Made by a program: the position numbers and the translations under genes
Part shown: positions 63,828 through 64,000 of the stretch, one piece after another
Layout: each line of letters starts with the position of its first letter
Position numbering within the stretch: position 1 is the stretch's first letter
Notes under the pieces: generated by a model
Database searches by the model: none
What the model was told of the DNA's origin: nothing
What the model saw: the letters and a program-made list of their open reading frames with translations, nothing else
Source of the DNA: Acidovorax benzenivorans
GTDB taxonomy: Bacteria > Pseudomonadota > Gammaproteobacteria > Burkholderiales > Burkholderiaceae_C
Assembly: GCF_028680575.1 (NCBI RefSeq)
Contig: NZ_JAPCKI010000006.1
Coordinates: 186,001 to 250,000, forward strand
Direction of reading: 5' to 3'
DNA: 64,000 nt

Positions 63828-64000
63828 GCCGCAACCCCGACCGCCTGACCCTGGCTTTCCTGAGCAGCCAGATCCCGATGGACTACCTGCTACCGGCGTT
63901 TCGCGCGCAGTTCCCCACTGCCGAACTGCGCCTGGGTGAGCAGCTCGGAGCACTCGACGAGATCGACGCCGTGGTGTGCTGGTATCCGCCAGAAGGACTG
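63824..64000 (+). CDS. D-isomer 2-hydroxyacid dehydrogenase-like protein, 5' part
   Basis: Only 59 codons are inside the window ([20 protein letters not shown]). The N-terminal pattern, FLSSQIPMDYLLPAF then AVVCWYPPEGL, resembles glyoxylate/hydroxypyruvate reductase A-type proteins. No cofactor motif is reached, so the family call is tentative. Overlap with the ATPase stop shows membership in the operon. Confidence 0.55.
   Translation, partial: MSRNPDRLTLAFLSSQIPMDYLLPAFRAQFPTAELRLGEQLGALDEIDAVVCWYPPEGL

Noticed and set aside
1..64000. CRISPR array
   Set aside because: No evenly spaced direct repeats and no cas genes were seen; the AddB nuclease has Cas4-like cysteines but belongs to addAB.

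Overview
The window is a GC-rich chromosomal segment of a betaproteobacterium, most likely a member of the Comamonadaceae close to Acidovorax. This rests on protein style, on conserved gene orders, and on copies of a short palindromic repeat (core TAGCGCTT ... AAGCGCTA ... AGCTATCA) that I recall as typical of that family. No database search was possible, so the genus is an inference. No rRNA operon, tRNA or CRISPR array is visible.

Layout. 1-9540 (minus): a truncated DMT permease, then the translation/transcription operon rimP-nusA-infB-rbfA-truB-typA, with a promoter and a strong leader hairpin before rimP and a terminator after typA. 9540-15618 (minus): a large SWIM/SNF2 helicase, a thioredoxin-like protein and a di-heme/tri-heme cytochrome c pair, divergent from a MocR-type regulator (15784-17232). 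17250-25600: a small unknown gene, a MITE-like element, and a minus-strand sugar module (ROK regulator, ABC ATPase, permease and binding protein, then a TIM-barrel isomerase and a Gfo/Idh/MocA dehydrogenase). 25600-26160: a decayed IS3-family transposase.

26140-33456: an Mpo1-like membrane protein divergent from a Crp/Fnr regulator, an aldehyde dehydrogenase, a DUF2889 protein, an SDR dehydrogenase, a two-gene cassette (hexapeptide beta-helix protein plus GNAT-like protein) behind its own promoter, and an exported PilJ/NarX-like protein. 33557-37430: molybdenum cofactor genes moaA, mobA, a GNAT gene and moeA, preceded by an FNR-type box. 37525-42283: a small thioredoxin, an RND-pump remnant, and rnhA, a yafS-like methyltransferase, gloB and mltD, an order also known from E. 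coli.

42358-55594: DUF3096, a lone NitT/TauT-type binding protein, a MAPEG protein, then recR-ybaB-dnaX with the 4.5S RNA gene divergent from dnaX, a TIGR03862-type flavoprotein and addB-addA. 55654-57601: trxA and rho, each followed by a clear terminator. 57815-64000: an operon with a class II aldolase, a complete family-5 (dipeptide/nickel-type) ABC importer with fused ATPases, and the start of a 2-hydroxyacid dehydrogenase.

The observations I rate highest are the beta-helix/GNAT cassette, an A9 slippage tract in dnaX placed to give a short gamma-like product, in-frame dispersed repeats inside truB, moeA and addA, the hairpin leader of the rimP-nusA-infB operon, and several regulator-site pairings (FNR box at moaA, CooA-like palindrome at the Crp/Fnr gene, direct repeats at the MocR and ROK genes).
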